Origin: DASPKX01 sp035627835 | GTDB taxonomy: Bacteria; Verrucomicrobiota; Verrucomicrobiia; Limisphaerales; SXQI01 | DNA: 8,279 nt | NCBI GenBank assembly: GCA_035627835.1 | Contig: DASPKX010000179.1 | Span: 1-8,279, forward strand | Reading direction: 5' to 3' | Shown here: positions 4,875 to 8,279 of the stretch, piece after piece | How positions within the stretch are numbered: the stretch's first letter is position 1 | How the letters are laid out: every line of letters begins with the position of its first letter | Translations under genes and position numbers: made by a program | Notes under the pieces: model-generated | The model's database searches: none | Told to the model about the DNA's origin: nothing | The model's input: only the letters and a program-made list of their open reading frames with translations

Positions 4875-7800
4875 TTAGTCCGCGCCAGTGCGTATCACCG
4901 CAATGTTATCCCGCCACTGGCTCAACGACGCCAACGCTCCACTGATGCTCTTATTGATGAGAGCGAAAGTTTTCTCGCGAACTGCTTTCGGCATCTCTGC
5001 CGTTTTCTTCGTATCCTCAAGCTCAGCAATTTTGCTCTCAGACTCGCTGACAAACGCTCGAAGGGCAGAAACTCGGCTCTGGAGTTCAGATTCGACTGCG
5101 GGAACCAAGTCTCCCTTTTTCTCCCGCACAATGAACAGTCGATCCCGTGATTCCTGGAACGCCTTGGCGAGGTTCTCACTAGGCTGTTCCGTCGCCTTCA
5201 TAAAATCGGACGCTTTGGCGACCGTGTTCGTGCTGAACGAATTCGTGATGGATCTCGCCAAATTCGTGGAAGCCACCGCCAACTCATTCAGGATATTCGT
5301 CATCCGCCCAATGTGCGCATCCCGTGCCTTATCCATCTGCACCCGCAAGACTGGATTCGTTTGGAGAATCGCATTGCCATCAGCTCCGCGGATGGGAAGG
5401 GCTCCTCCAAACGTGTTGCCTACCGAGAACAACGCTGCGTTCCGCATGGTGTTGAACATTTTGTCACGGTTCGTTTTATACTGCTTCACATACCAATTCC
5501 CAACGTCGTCCTTCGCCACGACATAGTTCACCTTGCCGCCTCCCGCCACCTTGATGTTGTTAATGTTCTGCCAGGATTGTTTGTCGATCTCCAGGTATGT
5601 TTTCAGATCCCGGTGATCAATCCCATCGATGAGCGAGCCAAAGAAAGGAAACTGGCGCCAGCTCGCGCGCTCGAGCATGTTGATCTGCCGCTGGCTGCTC
5701 CCTTTCCCCAGAGTCGCAGCCGGATAACTGCTGCGTAAGTAGGCGGACGCTGGCCGAAGATAAATCATACCTTCGTGTATTTCTGTGACCGCTTCAATGG
5801 CCTTTCTGATGCGCTCTCCGGCGACTGGAGATTGCACTGTGTTGGTTAAAGCAATAGACCCGGTAAGCACGTTGCTTGTGCTGGTAGATACCGCGGCGGC
5901 GCTCCCAGCTGGTGGCACGGCACCCTCCGTTGTGGCCACTGGTTTAACTTCTGCTACAGCTGCCGCTGAGTTGGAAGATGGCTGGTCTGCTGAGTTTGTG
6001 AGTTTGCTGCGAAATGCCACGTCGTTCGTGATCCCCAACGCAACGGCGCGGCTCGTCACGTTTATTGTCGCGTTAGTGGCGCCCTCCACAGTCACTGTCC
6101 CCGTTGTCAACGCAGCGGCGTTTTCGGCGTGGGTTCCTTCTATCAAGGCCTTGACGTACTCCGTCCGCAGAATCGTCTCGAGGTGGATAATTGCGTCCTT
6201 GGCGTCGAGTCCATTGTTCGTCCACCCATCGAACGCGCCATCAATCCCGTTCGCCGCTTTAGCAACCTTCTTTAACTCCTGAGAAACCAGCGTCCTCGTG
6301 CTGTCCAATTTCCCATGATAGAGCGCCTGTTGCTTCAATTCATCCACATGGACGAGGATCGAATTTCCAACAGATTGCAGCACGGCGATATACTGGCGAA
6401 CATCAGCATTGTCCGCGTCGTCGAGCAAAACGATCGAATTTCCGAGTTGGGCGACCTTCTGGCCAAAAGCCACCAACGACGCCAGCAACCGCTGAGCGAC
6501 TGCCAGCCGCAGGCGGTCAGAAGTTGTTGGGAGCGTTTCAGCTTCGTTCAGGTACTCCTCGATTGCAGACTCCAACCCCAAACGCAAACGACCGCCATCC
6601 AAGGGGCTCTTCAACATGGCCGCCGCTCGGAATAGGTTTCTGTATGCTTGCTCTTCTTGACGCAAGGCAGCGTTGGAAGTCTCAACTGCTCCAAAATCTT
6701 CTGTGGGGCCCCGGGTGAGACCGTATGGCCACGGCGTGCCGCTCTGCGATGCAAGCCGCTGATCAGTCGCTAGCAGCTTTCCTGCAAATCTCGGATCGTC
6801 CATTAACGCTCTGAAGGCTCTATCGCGAAATTGTTCTACGTCGCGCTCTGTAGCAGCGGAACCTTCCTGCTCGGGTTTTTCGAGGCCTTCCTTATTATAT
6901 TCGCCACTTTTGCCGGTCGCAGTTAGCGAGAGCATATTCGCCGCGACCCGAGCGAACGCTTCGCAAATTCTACGCGTGCCCACATCCTGACCCTCCATGG
7001 CGTGCAGTTCTTGGACCGAGATCAAATGCAGCCGCAGCAGGCGACGCAAGGCTTCGCGGGCATCGAAGTACGATTCAACGATTCCCCTGACCTCGAGCAA
7101 GAACTGAGCTTTAACCACGCTGTCGCCTCGTCCGAAGATTTCATCTGCATCGGTCGGCAAGTCTAAAGACACGAACTCTTTGAACTGCTGCTCCGTGGTC
7201 AATGGCTTCGCACGGGCCTCTGCTCTGCCCGCGTTGTTGGTGGCCGCGTTGTTGGTGGCGGCGTTGTTGGTGGCGGCGTTGTTGGTGGAGACGTTGTTGG
7301 TGGAGACGTAGTTTCTCGTCATCGCGAGGGTCTTGGATCTCCAACGATTTGTAATATCCGTGCCTTCACGACTTACTGAAAAGAATTGATCATACCCTTT
7401 TAATACGGTTTCGTTTGTAGTAGTGGCAAAGGCGCGCCAACGCTGCCACTGATTTGATCCCGCCGAGGCGGATACTGGCTCCAGTATGTTATACGCGCGC
7501 GTGTATTCCCGATGATACTTCTCAATTTCCTCCAGCCGTGCGCTCAATGAAGGGGGAGCCTGATCGCCATACAACCCAAGGATTTCGTTCACACGAATCG
7601 CAAGTTCGCTTTTGAAATTATGGGTGCTGGGTGAGATCCAGCCAGCGTTGTAGTAGTCATTCGTGCGAAATCTATACAACTGCAGGCGCAGATCCGCATC
7701 ACTGCGGCCACGGACTAGTTGTTCTCCACCTTTTTGCCCCGCAGAACCGGGATTAAAATTGGCCACTTCCAAATGATCGCGCAGCTGCACCAGCAGCGGC

Positions 7801-7964
7801 TTAGCGCCCATCGCAAGCGAAATCACCTGCTCACCCTGGATCTCCTCTGTGTTCGCCAGTGGCCCTTTATAAACATCCACATCCACCGTCAGGACCGCGC
7901 AACCGCAAAGCAGTGTGGCGATTGCCACCCAACCTAAAACCTTAATTGCTGAAAGCTTTTTCAT
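4875..7964 (-). CDS. Large predicted lipoprotein of unknown function (1029 aa)
   Basis: The start is ATG 7964: it has a good GAAAGG ribosome site seven bases upstream and gives a clean type II signal peptide, with basic MKK, a hydrophobic stretch and lipobox LCGC with Cys22 as the predicted lipidated residue. A TTG five codons upstream is less likely. The mature protein begins AVLTVDVDVYKGPLANTEE, a conserved-looking motif I cannot tie to a named family. Visible parts: an alpha-helical N-terminal half; a pentapeptide repeat [SA]TNN[VA] at about 221-245; a Ser/Thr/Ala/Val/Asn-rich linker at about 618-710; a patch YVVAKDDVGNWYVKQYKT at about 812-829 that looks like a small structured domain; and a charged, helical, probably coiled-coil C-terminus (about 900-1015). 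There are no transmembrane segments after the signal. It is likely anchored on the periplasmic face of the inner or outer membrane. It is probably cotranscribed with the gene ending at 7976. Confidence 0.88.
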   Translation of the reverse strand: MKKLSAIKVLGWVAIATLLCGCAVLTVDVDVYKGPLANTEEIQGEQVISLAMGAKPLLVQLRDHLEVANFNPGSAGQKGGEQLVRGRSDADLRLQLYRFRTNDYYNAGWISPSTHNFKSELAIRVNEILGLYGDQAPPSLSARLEEIEKYHREYTRAYNILEPVSASAGSNQWQRWRAFATTTNETVLKGYDQFFSVSREGTDITNRWRSKTLAMTRNYVSTNNVSTNNAATNNAATNNAATNNAGRAEARAKPLTTEQQFKEFVSLDLPTDADEIFGRGDSVVKAQFLLEVRGIVESYFDAREALRRLLRLHLISVQELHAMEGQDVGTRRICEAFARVAANMLSLTATGKSGEYNKEGLEKPEQEGSAATERDVEQFRDRAFRALMDDPRFAGKLLATDQRLASQSGTPWPYGLTRGPTEDFGAVETSNAALRQEEQAYRNLFRAAAMLKSPLDGGRLRLGLESAIEEYLNEAETLPTTSDRLRLAVAQRLLASLVAFGQKVAQLGNSIVLLDDADNADVRQYIAVLQSVGNSILVHVDELKQQALYHGKLDSTRTLVSQELKKVAKAANGIDGAFDGWTNNGLDAKDAIIHLETILRTEYVKALIEGTHAENAAALTTGTVTVEGATNATINVTSRAVALGITNDVAFRSKLTNSADQPSSNSAAAVAEVKPVATTEGAVPPAGSAAAVSTSTSNVLTGSIALTNTVQSPVAGERIRKAIEAVTEIHEGMIYLRPASAYLRSSYPAATLGKGSSQRQINMLERASWRQFPFFGSLIDGIDHRDLKTYLEIDKQSWQNINNIKVAGGGKVNYVVAKDDVGNWYVKQYKTNRDKMFNTMRNAALFSVGNTFGGALPIRGADGNAILQTNPVLRVQMDKARDAHIGRMTNILNELAVASTNLARSITNSFSTNTVAKASDFMKATEQPSENLAKAFQESRDRLFIVREKKGDLVPAVESELQSRVSALRAFVSESESKIAELEDTKKTAEMPKAVREKTFALINKSISGALASLSQWRDNIAVIRTGAD
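7231..7305 (-). repeat. Five tandem 15-bp repeats within the lipoprotein gene
   Basis: Five consecutive 15-bp units share GTTGTTGGTGG with small changes in the last bases (GCC, GCG, GAG), followed by a partial unit. Being a multiple of three, each unit adds one [SA]TNN[VA] pentapeptide, so copy-number change would alter length without a frameshift. Confidence 0.9.
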
Positions 7965-7971
7965 TGGTATG

Positions 7972-7977
7972 CCTTTC
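7972..7977 (-). promoter_or_regulatory. Ribosome binding site of the lipoprotein gene
   Basis: GAAAGG (- strand) lies seven bases before ATG 7964 and overlaps the TGA stop (7978-7976) of the upstream gene. This supports that start and suggests coupled translation of the two genes. Confidence 0.65.
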
Positions 7978-8279
7978 AAGGTTGGAGTTGAGCCTTGGCT
8001 TCAGCCAGGGAGGCTTCGAGCCGCTTTGAACTCGTGCTGATCTCTTCGTAAAGGTTCAGCATCTCGTTTTTGACCGCCGTGTTCCCCGTCACCACCTGCA
8101 CCTGCGCCATATCACCGAGAGCGGAGTCAATTGCCTCGAAGTACCCGGACGGATCCGCTCCCATGACGATCACCAATCGGTGGTCTCGCGGCGCTTCCCG
8201 AAACCCTTCCGGCCCGAAGAGCACGAGCCTGCGCCCCGGATTCAGTTTTGCGTGCGTGTGCGGGTTCGCGTCGTTCGCG
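7976..8279 (-). CDS. Unrecognised protein, C-terminal 100 residues only
   Basis: The frame is open from the window edge to a TGA at 7978-7976; the GTG at 8224 is in frame but so are codons upstream of it, so the real start is outside the window. The visible end contains RRLVLFGPEGFRE, a strand-like HRLVIVMGADPSGYFEAIDSALGD, and a charged helical tail (NEMLNLYEEI... to AEAKAQLQP) likely to form a coiled coil. I cannot assign a family. It ends 11 bases before the lipoprotein start, and its stop overlaps that gene's ribosome site, so the two are very probably one operon and may work together at the envelope. Confidence 0.75.
   Translation of the reverse strand, partial: ANDANPHTHAKLNPGRRLVLFGPEGFREAPRDHRLVIVMGADPSGYFEAIDSALGDMAQVQVVTGNTAVKNEMLNLYEEISTSSKRLEASLAEAKAQLQP

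Noticed and set aside
5785..6282. A 165-codon + strand frame opposite the lipoprotein gene
   Set aside because: Its low-complexity Ala/Val/Ser/Thr translation is the complement of the Ser/Thr/Ala-rich linker of the real gene.
7231..7305. Tandem repeats considered as a CRISPR array
   Set aside because: The units are 15 bp with no spacers and are in frame within a protein-coding gene.

Overview
The window reads as a moderately GC-rich bacterial chromosome fragment. A Verrucomicrobiota or other PVC-type organism is my best guess. It rests on the style of the proteins (a PAP-like phosphatase with a beta-sandwich lead-in, a six-domain S1, a very large Asn/Ser/Thr-rich lipoprotein) and on the scarcity of strong Shine-Dalgarno sites. 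No rRNA or other marker fixes the taxon.

Layout from left to right. (1) Bases 1-1473, + strand: the 3' part of a purple-acid-phosphatase-like metallophosphoesterase. (2) Bases 1499-2031: a compact 517-bp transposon-like insertion. It has 22-bp imperfect terminal inverted repeats and exact 8-bp direct repeats (GACTTTTG) abutting both ends. It holds no transposase, but carries two tiny overlapping + strand reading frames (49 and 69 aa), the second a predicted two-helix membrane peptide. (3) Bases 2039-2148: a candidate promoter, then a nested three-way-junction hairpin with a T-run. This is either a bidirectional terminator or a small structured RNA. (4) Bases 2147-2830, - strand: a DUF3800 protein, a predicted RNase H-fold family of unknown function. 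(5) Bases 2889-2926: a textbook intrinsic terminator for rpsA. (6) Bases 2964-4634, - strand: rpsA, ribosomal protein S1, full length. (7) Bases 4635-4874: a non-coding leader with two perfect hairpins and three GGTTAA repeats. (8) Bases 4875-7964, - strand: a 1029-aa predicted lipoprotein of unrecognised family with an in-frame 15-bp tandem repeat. (9) Bases 7976-8279, - strand: the C-terminal end of another unrecognised protein, 11 nt upstream of the lipoprotein gene and probably cotranscribed with it.

The only core housekeeping gene is rpsA. The lipoprotein pair looks like an envelope operon. The 1.5-2.9 kb stretch (small insertion, mini-ORFs, structured RNA, DUF3800) is the accessory part and holds the most interesting signals. 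Long open frames opposite rpsA and the lipoprotein gene are codon-bias shadows and are not annotated.
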